Positions 58,901 to 63,603 are shown, numbered from the stretch's first letter. The stretch: 64,000 nucleotides of DNA from Watersipora subatra (GCF_963576615.1 NC_088708.1:46487196-46551195), one strand, 5' to 3'. A program made the numbers and translations. The notes: a model not told the origin generated them from the letters alone.

Positions 58901-61900
58901 TTCTCACCGTTTGTCTCTACGGTGCTGCTAGTGTTAAAAATCTTTCAGGTAAGCTCAACTATCAAGCTTTGTCCCTATCAAAGAGAAAACAACTTGAAGA
59001 CTACCATGACTTGCATTGTCTCATCTATTTGGAAATAATGAGTGGGATGATCTTTGTTAAACAGATATACAGTATTAGTAGGATTAACTCGCAGGTGTAC
59101 AGTATTAGTAAGATTAACTCACAGGTATACAGTATTAGTAGGATTGACTCACAGATATACAGTATTAGTAGGATTGACTCACAGGTGTACAGTATTAGTA
59201 GGATTGACTCACAGGTGTATAGCATTAGTAGAATTAATTCACAGGTGTACAGTATTAGTAGGATTGACTCACAAATATACAGTATTAGTAGGATTAACTC
59301 ACAGGTATACAGTATTAGTGGGATTAACTCACAGGTGTGCAGTATTAGTAGGATTGACTCACAGATATACAGTATTAGTAGGATTTACTCACAGGTGTAC
59401 AGTATTAGTAGGATTGACTCACAGGTGTACAGTATTAGTAGGATTAACTCACAGGTCTACAGTATTAGTAGGATTGACTCACAGGTGTACAGTATTAGTA
59501 GGATTAACTCACAGGTATACAGTATTAGTAGGATTAACTCACAGGTGTACAGTATTAGTAGGATTAACTCACAGGTATACAGTATTAGTAGGATTGACTC
59601 ACAGGTGTACAGTATTAGTAGGATTAACTCACAGGTGTGCAGTATTAGTAGGATTAACTCACAGGTGTACAGTATTAGTAGGAATGACTCAAAGATATAC
59701 AGTATTAGTAGGATTAACTCACAGGTATACAGTATTAGTGGGATTAACTCACAGGTGTGCAGTATTAGTAGGATTGACTCACAGATATACAGTATTAGTA
59801 GGATTTACTCACAGGTGTACAGTATTAGTAGGATTGACTCACAGGTGTACAGTATTAGTAGGATTAACTCACAGGTGTACAGTATTAGTAGGATTGACTC
59901 ACAGGTGTACAGTATTAGTAGGATTAACTCACAGGTATACAGTATTAGTAGGATTAACTCACAGGTGTACAGTATTAGTAGGATTAACTCACAGGTATAC
60001 AGTATTAGTAGGATTGACTCACAGGTGTACAGTATTAGTAGGATTAACTCACAGGTGTGCAGTATTAGTAGGATTAACTCACAGGTGTACAGTATTAGTA
60101 GGAATGACTCAAAGATATACAGTATTAGTAGGATTGACTCACAGGTGTACAGTATTAGTAGGATTGACTCACAGGTGTACAGTATTAGTAGGATTAACTC
60201 ACAGGTATACAGTATTAGTAGGATTGACTCACAGGTGTACAGTATTAGTAGGATTGACTCACAGGTGTACAGTATTAGTAGGATTAACTCACAGGTATAC
60301 AGTATTAGTAGGATTGACTCACAGGTGTACAGTATTAGTAGGATTAACTCACAGGTATACAGTATTAGTAGGATTGACTCACAAGTGTACAGTATTAGTA
60401 GGATTAACTCACAGGTATATAGTAATAATCTGGTTGGTTTGCAGATGTCCAGAATGGAAATGCTCAGCCCTTTTATGTTATCCTCCTAATGCTCATATAT
60501 GGCATGGCCTTGCTCCCCAACATGTATGTACTCCAGTATCTCTTCGTTAAGCCAGCGACTGGATACGTCATCATTGTCTTCTACAACCTCCTCACAGGTT
60601 GGTGCGATGTAGGCTTTCTTTCAATTATTCGTTATGTTGCTATAGAGCAGGTATATTCTCCATGTTATCCGTTCAGTTTGATGTCATCGTCATGGTTATT
60701 AGGGATGAACTTCTTCACAATTTTTGTAGATTTTATTCAACAGTATCACTATTTTTATATCTTTTGAGATTGTTTTTGATGTTTGAGGTTATCTGACAGC
60801 CAGAATGTTTCAAGAATAAAATCGATAAAACTTGATCTCCTAACATCACTAGTTGTGTGGCTGCCTGTCTCTCTCATTGTTGATATCAGCTATTCCGTTC
60901 AGGTTGCAGCGTTACGCGACTCAATTCTGTTGGTTTCATTGCCGGAGCGCAACTATAGATGTAATAATTGCACATTGGCTTGAGTATGGGCATTCCAAGA
61001 AAGAGTCTCATTCAAACTATTATATCTCTGGACTTGATGGCTTTAGGAGACAAAAATTACATCAAATTGAAGTTTGATGTCGTAGCTTTATATTAATATT
61101 ATTTTCATTTGTATCACTTCAATGCTGTAAGTTCACTTTTAAGTGATTATTTGAGGTGCTTTCAGGCGAGTACAACCACTATAATAAAGGTGCCTTAGAC
61201 ACTATGTGTGGCTATTATGATTATGTTCTGTCATTGGTTGATGCCTCATAGAACAGCCATTTTGATGGGATTCTTATAGCAAATCAGTTACTGTCTTCAA
61301 TGTTGTAAGACTAGCAGTGATTGGCTAAGATGTTATAAAACAGTAAGTCATTGGATGGAGCATCGTTCAACACTCCAGTCATGAGCTAAGTGCTGAGGAA
61401 CAGCTCAGCCATGGCTGGAATGTTATATAGCGGGCTAGTTATTAGCTAGGATGTCTTAAAACAGTCATCTCATCTTGTTGTAACATCACCAACATAGTCG
61501 TTCTATGTAAAATTATTTATTTCCAAGTAACACTCATGGCCTTGAGTTGTTTTAGCTGTGTTTTTTGTAAGCGTCTTTAAATGTTCGTGCCTATGCGTCA
61601 GTTTATGTGCATGCATTCATACATGAAGTGTACTGGTGCATACATATATGTATCATTGCGATGACTTGCATGAATTCTCTTGTTGGATGTGGCGATATAT
61701 TTATAGGAATCTACAAGCTTGTTTAAAGTTTGAATAAAATGACAGTCAGTGTAGGTATGTATCTACCTGTAATGGTTGTCATCTGATTCATCTTTTTTAC
61801 AGCTTGTCATCACTATACTCATGTTTGTAATAGAATGACTGACAATTTTTGCAGGTACCTTTCCACAGCTTGTCATCACTATCCTTCAGTTTATTGAGTC

Positions 61901-63603
61901 CACTAAGGAGGCGGCTAAGCAAGCCAACTTGGCTTTTATAGTCCTCTTACCTAATTACAATATGGGCATCGGCATATCAAACCTCTACACCAATTATCAA
62001 CAGCAAGATCTTTGCTACAATCAGCTGCCCGATGCCTTAGGTTTGGCTAAAGGAAAAGACTCATTGGACAAAGTGTGCAAGATATTCACATCATTTCCCT
62101 GCTGTAAAGGTACATGCAAGATTGTTTATAGCAATATGAAGCAATATAGCAGTGGTTTCCAACTGGTGGTCCATGGACCCCCTAGGGGTCCAAAGGAGGT
62201 TTTGAGGGGGTCCACAGGCTGGTGCCAGGATTGGTTTTTCTAGCTAGTTATTTGCAGCTATTTCTGTCTTGTAGTGATTAGATCAATGATATAAAACCCT
62301 AAAAGGATAGGCGACGGCAATCATATGGGCGGGGTTTAATGATCGAGCTCAGTTGGGATTGTGCTAGCCTGGATTTCGGGGCTAATGCAATTCCCCCGAG
62401 GTGGTCGCGTTGTCTTGGTAGGATTTTGAGTCCAGACTTTTATTACCTATGTGCATCAATCGCTGGATAGTACCTGATTTCCAGTTAGTAGTACAAAACA
62501 ACAAAACCTGTAACCAGCAAACACGTAATTCTTCCTCTTCAATTTCAGCGATATACTAAGATCCATGGAAAATAAAACATTTCAATTTACAATGCATTGT
62601 TATAAACACCATATATTATGATGTTTATAAAGGGGTCCGTGACTTTTAGATAAGGAGCTCAGGGGGTCCACGACTCCAAGGTAGTTGGGAACCACTGCAA
62701 TATAGTAACTATTAGTTGTATTGAATTCTAATCAAGACTAGTCTCTGTAATATGGCCATTGCTCTCCTTTCCTCACACGATCAAGTTCACTATAAACACG
62801 AGTTTGTAAGGAATCAGAAATTATTATTTGCAGCACTATGTTAATTTTTTACCTGAATAGTATGGATTTTCTGTTTTTAATGCATTCAATACAATTGCAT
62901 GCAATTGTATTGAATGCAATTGTACTACATGCACTTGTATTGCATACAGTTGTATTGCATACAGTTGTTTTGCATGCAATTGTGTTGCATGCAGAGGTAC
63001 TGCATGCCATTGTATTGCATACAGTACATGCAATTTAATTGTATGCAATACAAAATAAAATTGTATACACTACAATTGTAATTGTATACAATACAATTGT
63101 ATTGCACAATACAATTGTATATTGATTGCATGCAATTGTATTGCATGCAATACAATTTTAATGCATGCAAATGTATTGCATGCAGTTTGTATTCTTTCAA
63201 TATTTTCGTATTGCATGCAGCTCTATTGCATTCAGTTTTTATTGCAGTCATTTTTTGCTAAAATGGTTTTTATTGTATTTTTTGTAATGTGTGAAGCTAC
63301 TTACCATGATAGTAAAAATGGTTTTCATCTGACAGAAGCCAATCGTATCCTGACTGCTATGAACTGTAATAATATACTTACATGTATGTGCATTACATGA
63401 TATGATGTAGATTCATGTGGTGACAACTGCTTCACCTACCAGGATAACTATCTTACCTGGCCTGACCTAGGGATAGGCAAACCGTTGTTTTTCCTCTCTC
63501 TGCAAGCTGTTATATTCTGGCTGATAGTAGTCATCATAGAGACAGAGGTCCTCGTTAAACTCTTCTATATCTTCAGACCGAAGGTTATCGTTACCCAGCA
63601 ACA
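22731..63603 (+). CDS. ABCA3: ABCA3-like lipid ABC transporter, partial at C-terminus
   Basis: Full-size ABCA transporters flip phospholipids across membranes of lysosome-related organelles or the cell surface. The 24 coding exons listed separately add to 4,175 nt, with every junction in phase (1,391 codons plus 2 nt). Order: TMD1 with a short extracellular loop (ABCA3-like, unlike the huge loops of ABCA1/2/4/7), NBD1, linker, TMD2. NBD1 is complete: Walker [10 protein letters not shown] (577-585), Q-loop Q624, signature LSGGQ (676-680), Walker [12 protein letters not shown] (697-707), H-loop H732. Residues 9-14 match the xLxxKN sorting motif described for human ABCA3. Human ABCA3 has 1,704 residues; the missing final 300 or so are NBD2, beyond the right edge. 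Two splice choices are inferences: a GC donor after exon 2 and a 21-nt microexon 17. Introns are crowded with minisatellites and DNA elements. Paralogue assignment rests on layout and motif wording, not on a tree. Confidence 0.94.
23300..23540 (-). repeat. tRNA-derived SINE, family B, near full length
   Basis: Read on the minus strand: head CTGGCAGTCC, GTGTAATAACTATGCGCACA; tRNA-related part with GCGCTTGG and a box-B-like GGATTTGATTCCTG; tail CACGGCTCTTATTATAGTAAA. Copies sharing head or tail: 44800-45065 (+), 56275-56550 (+), 56860-57060 (-), 32465-32590 (-). Confidence 0.65.
23866..23995. repeat. AT-rich palindromic microsatellite
   Basis: Alternating TA runs with TATATACAATATAT words in both orientations, able to fold into several alternative hairpins. 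In intron 1 of the ABCA3-like gene. Confidence 0.85.
24246..24292 (-). mobile_element. Helitron-like 3' terminus
   Basis: On the minus strand: CCTGGACAACACCGGG hairpin, then CTTAATG and CTAG|T. This fits the Helitron 3' signature (hairpin, CTRR, T). The body would extend rightward, directly into the 24-bp minisatellite, recalling Helitron/Helentron elements that carry internal minisatellites. Confidence 0.45.
24357..27952 (+). repeat. 24-bp minisatellite, about 150 units, with higher-order repeats
   Basis: Unit of 24 bases combining GAATCCATGAACGAAG and GAGTGAAG, about three quarters purine on the plus strand. Because 24 is a multiple of 3 and the unit lacks stops, frames stay open on both strands (ESMNEGVK repeats on plus; DSFTPSFM and GFLHSFVH on minus). 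Blocks starting near 25238, 25817 and 26345 are near-identical higher-order copies of 579 and 528 bp, showing recent block duplication. A 3-base insertion (MTNEGV) marks one block and recurs near 27560. It lies in intron 1 of the ABCA3-like gene. Confidence 0.95.
28295..28463 (+). CDS. ABCA3: ABCA3-like exon 2 (probable GC donor)
   Basis: Acceptor TTATTTCAG|CG. Residues 117-173: [16 protein letters not shown] to AGVVFDDTE and PHNISYTIR, aligning with the VLAAVVFEH...YHLRF part of human ABCA3. Exon 3 demands a phase-2 exit. No good GT donor gives that, but AG|GCTAGT at 28463/28464 does, so a GC-AG intron is proposed. Confidence 0.85.
28464..29274. other. ABCA3-like intron 2, unique part
   Basis: No exon or recognisable repeat before the TIR element that begins at 29275. 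Confidence 0.5.
29275..30160. mobile_element. TTAA-flanked TIR DNA element, copy 2 (886 bp)
   Basis: Starts TTAAAGGTTAACTTGCAA and ends TTGCAAGTCAACCTTTAA. Internally collinear with copy 1 in reverse orientation. A minus-strand frame of 81 codons at 29785-30030 is not kept in the other copies and is probably chance. Lies in intron 2 of the ABCA3-like gene. Confidence 0.75.
30399..30529 (+). CDS. ABCA3: ABCA3-like exon 3
   Basis: Acceptor CTATTTCAG|G. Residues 173-217: [16 protein letters not shown], then [11 protein letters not shown], matching the FPLFPNPGPR segment of human ABCA3. Donor CCAA|GTAAGT, phase 1. Confidence 0.88.
30530..31327. other. ABCA3-like intron 3
   Basis: No repeat array or exon recognised. 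It contains a small imperfect palindrome around the GCGATATCGC word near 31125-31205. Confidence 0.5.
31328..31578 (+). CDS. ABCA3: ABCA3-like exon 4
   Basis: Residues 217-300: [18 protein letters not shown] to [14 protein letters not shown], then the second membrane helix and [10 protein letters not shown]. The RFPYPP box is conserved in ABCA3. Donor AAG|GTTTGT, phase 0. Confidence 0.95.
31607..31775. repeat. Two tandem 83-bp palindromic units
   Basis: CCAAACCACCCATGG (31607, 31690) and its complement CCATGGGTGGTTTGG (31640, 31723) alternate, each pair followed by CTTACCCGAAA and its partner GGGTAAG. The whole block can fold on itself in several registers. It begins 28 bp after exon 4. Confidence 0.9.
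32136..32258 (+). CDS. ABCA3: ABCA3-like exon 5
   Basis: Residues 301-341: [18 protein letters not shown], the conserved E-MRMMG cytoplasmic coupling stretch, then membrane helix 3. Acceptor GAATGTAG|GAG, donor ACG|GTGAGT. Confidence 0.95.
32465..32590 (-). repeat. SINE fragment, family B
   Basis: Minus strand: GACAGGTGTAATAAGCATGTGCGCA head followed by a tRNA-like GTGGCATAGTGGATATCACT, as in other family-B copies. The tail is missing. Confidence 0.5.
32700..32852 (+). mobile_element. Helitron-like 3' end fragment
   Basis: Ends ATTACCCGTGCAAGCTGGGC then ATTCAGCCAGC, preceded by the AT-rich block (AATAAATTATCTGTACAATA) shared with the copies at 15480 and 39480. The CTAG terminus has decayed to CCAG. 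Confidence 0.4.
33034..33154 (+). CDS. ABCA3: ABCA3-like exon 6
   Basis: Residues 342-382: membrane helix 4, with [10 protein letters not shown] matching SFMVSTFFSK of human ABCA3. Acceptor TGTTACAG|GTT, donor AAAG|GTGAGT. Confidence 0.95.
33155..34566. other. ABCA3-like intron 6
   Basis: Contains a half-element of dispersed TIR family C at about 33535-33745 (shared blocks with 160-350, 43190-43330 and 57990-58130). The rest shows no recognised feature. Confidence 0.5.
34567..34617. repeat. Perfect 22-bp hairpin before exon 7
   Basis: Arms from CTCGATATGTCGCTTG (34567-34588) and their exact complement (34596-34617) flank the loop GTGTTCT. A truncated repeat of the left arm (CTCGATATCTTGCTTGTTTA) follows immediately, then the acceptor of exon 7 at 34676. 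Confidence 0.92.
34677..34850 (+). CDS. ABCA3: ABCA3-like exon 7
   Basis: Residues 382-440: [19 protein letters not shown] to [16 protein letters not shown], membrane helix 5 and the following loop. Acceptor CTGTTTTAG|CC, donor GCAG|GTTGGT. A perfect 22-bp hairpin lies 59 bp upstream of the acceptor. Confidence 0.95.
35164..35345 (+). CDS. ABCA3: ABCA3-like exon 8
   Basis: Residues 440-500: [18 protein letters not shown] to [15 protein letters not shown], the last helix of TMD1 and the conserved EAVFPG box. Donor CTG|GTAAGA, phase 0; a 12-bp minisatellite starts about 30 bp into the intron. Confidence 0.95.
35377..35548 (+). repeat. 12-bp minisatellite, about 14 units
   Basis: Unit TAACACGTAACA with variants (CAGG, CCAC). 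Starts about 30 bp after the exon 8 donor and keeps the exon frame open as NITR repeats if unspliced. Confidence 0.92.
35549..36187. other. ABCA3-like intron 8, unique part
   Basis: AT-rich sequence without exon or recognised repeat. Confidence 0.45.
36188..36987. mobile_element. Non-autonomous pogo/Tigger-like TIR element (800 bp)
   Basis: Left end CAGTGGAATCTCGGTTCTCG and right end CGAGAACCGAGGTTCCACTG form a 20-bp inverted repeat with one mismatch, plus subterminal copies of CGGTTxTCGACCAA. The CAGTGGAACCTCGG start is typical of Tc1/mariner pogo-group elements, which target TA; TA is present on the right, altered on the left. No transposase frame. Confidence 0.75.
37210..37380 (+). CDS. 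ABCA3: ABCA3-like exon 9
   Basis: Residues 501-557: PSYWCGTRQ (human PSYWCGKPR), an acidic linker, then [11 protein letters not shown], the first strand of NBD1. Acceptor TTTGATAG|CCT, donor AAG|GTAAGT, phase 0. Confidence 0.94.
37381..38635. other. ABCA3-like intron 9, left part
   Basis: No exon, array or element recognised. Confidence 0.45.
38636..38772 (-). repeat. tRNA-derived SINE, family A
   Basis: Minus strand: tRNA-like head GGTCTAGCCTAGTAGTTAC, box B GAGTTCAGATCC, then GATTTTTCGTTGCTAAAA and CTGGACAGACAGACGACAGA. Same modules as at 20848-21010. Confidence 0.65.
39340..39546 (+). mobile_element. Helitron-like 3' end fragment
   Basis: Collinear with 15260-15545 (TCATGATATGAAATTTGAAAG, TTATATGTTA, TACAAAGACT), ending CACCTGGGCAACATCGAGTA, then TTCATCTAG|T. 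The hairpin is partly eroded. Confidence 0.5.
39666..39768 (+). CDS. ABCA3: ABCA3-like exon 10 (Walker A of NBD1)
   Basis: Residues 558-592. [18 protein letters not shown] contains an intact Walker A with K583. Acceptor CTTGCAG|GTG, donor ACCG|GTAGGG. Confidence 0.97.
40466..40620 (+). CDS. ABCA3: ABCA3-like exon 11 (Q-loop)
   Basis: Residues 592-643: [17 protein letters not shown], then [20 protein letters not shown], the ABCA-typical Q-loop with Q624. Acceptor CTGCAG|GG, donor AAG|GTAGAA. Confidence 0.97.
41055..41265. repeat. 25-bp minisatellite, about 8 units
   Basis: Diverged units around CCACATGCCATAGATGTGTTT in intron 11. Decayed units may continue to about 41370. Confidence 0.85.
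41703..41970. repeat. 32-bp minisatellite, about 8 units
   Basis: Units joining GCTGGGTGGTGCACTCTAAC and TGTGCATTGCTT, very similar to one another, in intron 11. Confidence 0.92.
42556..42711 (+). CDS. ABCA3: ABCA3-like exon 12 (ABC signature)
   Basis: Residues 644-695: [19 protein letters not shown], with the signature LSGGQ at 676-680. Acceptor CTCTTAG|CTC, donor AAG|GTAATT. Confidence 0.97.
42935..43355. repeat. TIR element family C, near full length
   Basis: The left end TTTAACGATGAACTTACAC and the inverted right end (TTTAAAGATAACTTATACC on the minus strand) open arms of about 130 bp that share AAAGTATCAGTATTTTT, CATTTGCGATTGTT and GATGTTTGAG. It contains an inner tandem array at 43363 just outside. 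Non-coding, MITE-like. Confidence 0.65.
43363..43472. repeat. 29-bp minisatellite, 4 units
   Basis: Nearly identical units of GGTAGGTGTAGCCATGCACT plus GGTAGACTA, directly after the family-C element. Confidence 0.93.
44200..44770. repeat. 70-bp minisatellite, about 8 units
   Basis: Units contain GTGGACATGTCCTCAATGTT, GGCAACTGTAGTTGCC (itself palindromic) and AATATAATCATGTCCTAC. In intron 12. Confidence 0.92.
44800..45065 (+). repeat. tRNA-derived SINE, family B, near full length
   Basis: Head GAGAGATTGCTAGGTGTAAT, then the tRNA-related GTGGTTGAGTGGCACAGAGG with box-B-like GGTTCCTGGGTTC, then CAGCATCCAGCTGTGGCTTC and tail TTATTATTGTAGTAA. Collinear with 56275-56550. Confidence 0.65.
46095..46305. 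repeat. 32-bp minisatellite, about 6.5 units
   Basis: Units of TACTGCCTGGTCACATCAAT plus ATCTGTGTG in intron 12, 330 bp before exon 13. Not a multiple of 3. Confidence 0.92.
46630..46840 (+). CDS. ABCA3: ABCA3-like exon 13 (Walker B, H-loop)
   Basis: Residues 696-766: [19 protein letters not shown] (Walker B with E701), STHFMDEAD (H732), and [13 protein letters not shown] closing NBD1. Acceptor TTCATAG|ATA after a 3.9-kb repeat-filled intron, donor TATG|GTTAGC. Confidence 0.97.
47412..47932. repeat. 30-bp minisatellite, about 17 units
   Basis: Units of GTATGATTCAGTGCAGCTAT plus GTGGTCAGAT; a few early units are 29 bp. In intron 13. Open frames here are repeat artefacts. Confidence 0.94.
47996..48052. 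repeat. 11-bp tandem repeat, 5 units
   Basis: TATGGAGACAC repeated five times, 225 bp before exon 14. Confidence 0.92.
48278..48376 (+). CDS. ABCA3: ABCA3-like exon 14
   Basis: Residues 766-799: [18 protein letters not shown], the post-NBD1 regulatory subdomain. Acceptor ATTTCAG|GG, donor GAAA|GTAAGA. Confidence 0.93.
48377..49519. other. ABCA3-like intron 14
   Basis: Contains a Helitron-like end at about 48690-48785 (ACTGTCACCCGGGTCAGCTAA|T preceded by AT-rich sequence). No exon otherwise. Confidence 0.4.
49520..49670 (+). CDS. ABCA3: ABCA3-like exon 15
   Basis: Residues 799-849: [14 protein letters not shown], then [13 protein letters not shown], the end of the regulatory subdomain common to ABCA proteins. 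Acceptor TTACTAG|GC, donor GAA|GTATGT, phase 2. Confidence 0.95.
49671..51545. other. ABCA3-like intron 15
   Basis: 1.9 kb, AT-rich, no array or recognised element. The short frames on either strand have no family resemblance. Confidence 0.5.
51546..51673 (+). CDS. ABCA3: ABCA3-like exon 16 (linker)
   Basis: Residues 849-892: [18 protein letters not shown] and [15 protein letters not shown], an acidic, poorly conserved linker between NBD1 and TMD2. An earlier donor ACAG|GTAACT at 51600 has the same phase, so two isoforms are possible. The chosen donor is TCAG|GTATTC. Confidence 0.8.
52021..52041 (+). CDS. ABCA3: ABCA3-like exon 17, 21-nt microexon (inferred)
   Basis: A 21-base segment between TTGCTGACTTTTAG and CAG|GTATAG that enters and leaves in phase 1, adding D-ENDHPP to the acidic linker. 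Skipping it also preserves the frame, so it could be alternative. Confidence 0.55.
52320..52390. repeat. AT-only palindrome
   Basis: A run of TAATTATTAATT-like words able to fold on itself, in intron 17. Confidence 0.6.
52550..52625. repeat. Alternating purine-pyrimidine tract (TA, then TG/CG)
   Basis: An ATATAT run passes into GTGTGTGTGCGTGCGTGCGC and back to GTGTGT, about 60 bases of strict alternation: candidate Z-DNA-forming sequence. Confidence 0.85.
52673..52831. repeat. Long foldback: 74-bp arms, 11-base loop
   Basis: Arms 52673-52746 and 52758-52831 are inverted copies with only a few mismatches (for example GCTTGGTAAGAGCAAT against ATTGCTCTTACCAAGC). Flanked by TG/TA tracts on the left and a TA run at 52898-52943 on the right. 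A foldback MITE or a replication-generated inverted duplication. Confidence 0.92.
53101..53756. mobile_element. TTAA-flanked TIR DNA element, copy 3 (656 bp, internally deleted)
   Basis: Same ends as copies 1 and 2 (TTAAAGGTTGACTTTCAA; TTGCAAGTCAACCTTTAA) and same orientation as copy 2, but lacking about 230 bp of the interior. Its right end is 97 bp upstream of exon 18. Confidence 0.75.
53854..54107 (+). CDS. ABCA3: ABCA3-like exon 18 (start of TMD2)
   Basis: Residues 899-983: [38 protein letters not shown], membrane helix 7, ending DKYGKTV. The phase-compatible acceptor is GGTAG|TA; the one 5 bases earlier would hit a stop. Donor GTG|GTATGT. Confidence 0.9.
54108..55437. other. ABCA3-like intron 18
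   Basis: AT-rich. Simple ATATAA repeats at about 55105-55200. No exon or mobile element recognised. Confidence 0.5.
55438..55584 (+). CDS. ABCA3: ABCA3-like exon 19
   Basis: Residues 984-1032: [19 protein letters not shown] to DVAEKSMK, second luminal loop. Acceptor TTTTTGTAG|GAG, donor AAG|GTTTGT. Confidence 0.85.
55680..56115. mobile_element. MITE with TA-flanked inverted ends (436 bp)
   Basis: Left end CCGTGTTTTTTCAGACTATTA and right end TAATAGTCCGAAAAGTACGG are inverted copies, each next to TA. Inside, subterminal repeats such as ATAAGTCGCA and AAATAAGCCGCA occur in both orientations. Typical of Tc1/mariner-like MITEs; no coding frame. Confidence 0.75.
56275..56550 (+). repeat. tRNA-derived SINE, family B
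   Basis: Head CTTGTGGTGAGAGATTGCCA and GTGTAATAACGAT, diverged middle, ACATCCACTTGTGACTC, tail CACGGCTCTTATTATAGTAA. A second tail-like piece (GGACAGACAGACGGACA, CTCTTATTATGATAAA) follows, as if the 3' end had been duplicated. Confidence 0.6.
56860..57060 (-). repeat. tRNA-derived SINE, family B
   Basis: Minus strand: tRNA-like TAGCTTAGTGGTAGTGCGCT (good box A) with GAATTCAATTCTTG as box B, then GACAGACATGGATCTTATTA. No true tRNA fold. Confidence 0.65.
57112..57240 (+). repeat. tRNA-derived SINE, family A, abutting exon 20
   Basis: TGGTGCAGTGGTTAATGTG (box A region) and GAGTTCGATTCCACTG (box B) followed by CGAAGCGTTTTTGTC. The repeat ends within tens of bases of the exon 20 acceptor at 57247. 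Confidence 0.65.
57248..57579 (+). CDS. ABCA3: ABCA3-like exon 20
   Basis: Residues 1033-1143: [20 protein letters not shown], the conserved luminal 'FNNQAYHS' box of ABCA proteins, then helix 8 and FLITERSR. Acceptor TTTGTCTGCAG|GAG, donor CAAG|GTAAGC, phase 2. A SINE ends directly upstream. Confidence 0.96.
57662..58148. repeat. TIR element family C, longest copy
   Basis: Left ATGAACTTTCACAAAAT and inverted right ATGAATTTGCACAAAAT open long arms with TTCTATCATTTGCGATTG and GTTTGAGGTGACC. An inner hairpin pairs CTGACAGAAAAGAGA with TCTCTTTTCTGTCAG. Non-coding. Confidence 0.7.
58259..58676. mobile_element. MITE with 20-bp inverted ends and TA flanks (418 bp)
   Basis: Starts CCCTAGGACACTTATGTATT and ends AAATATAAGTGTCCTAGGG, each next to TA. 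The subterminal word TTTCGCG/CGCGAAA repeats. Consistent with a Tc1/mariner-type MITE in intron 20. Confidence 0.8.
58803..58948 (+). CDS. ABCA3: ABCA3-like exon 21
   Basis: Residues 1143-1192: [20 protein letters not shown] (human AKHVQFVSGVHVASFWLSA) and helix 9. Acceptor ACATATAG|G, donor TCAG|GTAAGC. Confidence 0.95.
59065..60420 (+). repeat. 30-bp minisatellite, about 45 units, filling intron 21
   Basis: Units combine CAGTATTAGTAGGATTAACT and CACAGGTGTA. A 14-unit block (420 bp) is duplicated: 59281-59700 and 59701-60120 share the same order of variants (a GGGATTAAC unit, a GGATTTACTC unit, a GGAATGACTCAAAG unit). Every unit carries CACAG|GT, which looks like a splice junction. The frame from exon 21 runs open through the entire array. 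Confidence 0.95.
60445..60597 (+). CDS. ABCA3: ABCA3-like exon 22
   Basis: Residues 1192-1243: [19 protein letters not shown] and [13 protein letters not shown], helices 10-11. Acceptor GGTTTGCAG|AT, donor ACAG|GTTGGT. Confidence 0.95.
60703..61000. repeat. TIR element family C, partial
   Basis: Left arm GATGAACTTCTTCACA, GATTGTTTTTGATGTTTGAG and AAACTTGATC as in the copy at 42935, plus the middle GTTGATATCAGCTATT. The right arm is missing or replaced. Confidence 0.55.
61000..61797. other. ABCA3-like intron 22, right part
   Basis: No array. Weak internal similarity between AGCTAAGATG and TTATAAAACAGT words near 61310-61460 may be an old repeat. Confidence 0.4.
61855..62109 (+). CDS. ABCA3: ABCA3-like exon 23
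   Basis: Residues 1243-1328: [20 protein letters not shown] (human FLVLPNHCLGMAVSSFY) and a Cys-containing luminal segment. Acceptor TTTTTGCAG|GT, donor AAAG|GTACAT. Confidence 0.94.
62150..62697. mobile_element. Non-autonomous hAT element with perfect 8-bp target duplication (548 bp)
   Basis: Left end CAGTGGTTTCCAACTGGTGG and right end CCTTGGAGTCG...AGTTGGGAACCACTG form hAT-type inverted ends, with GGGGTCC repeats next to them on both sides. It is flanked by identical CAATATAG (62142-62149 and 62698-62705). No coding frame. It sits 40 bp downstream of the exon 23 donor. Confidence 0.93.
62883..63240. repeat. 15-bp self-complementary minisatellite
   Basis: Units such as CAGTTGTATTGCATA, and beyond about 63050 largely the inverted form, rich in TGCATGCA and CAATTG. 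Both strands therefore read alike, and large cruciforms are possible. In intron 23. Confidence 0.88.
63411..63603 (+). CDS. ABCA3: ABCA3-like exon 24 (last one visible)
   Basis: Residues 1328-1391: [18 protein letters not shown], the last membrane helix and [15 protein letters not shown], leading to NBD2. Acceptor TGATGTAG|AT; donor ACA|GTATGT in phase 2. An alternative donor AAG|GTTATC lies 22 bases earlier. Confidence 0.9.

Noticed and set aside
59054-60550. 498-codon plus-strand frame (HRCTVLVGL repeats) overlapping the 30-bp array
   Set aside because: Second open frame of the same array; no family resemblance and no separate start context.
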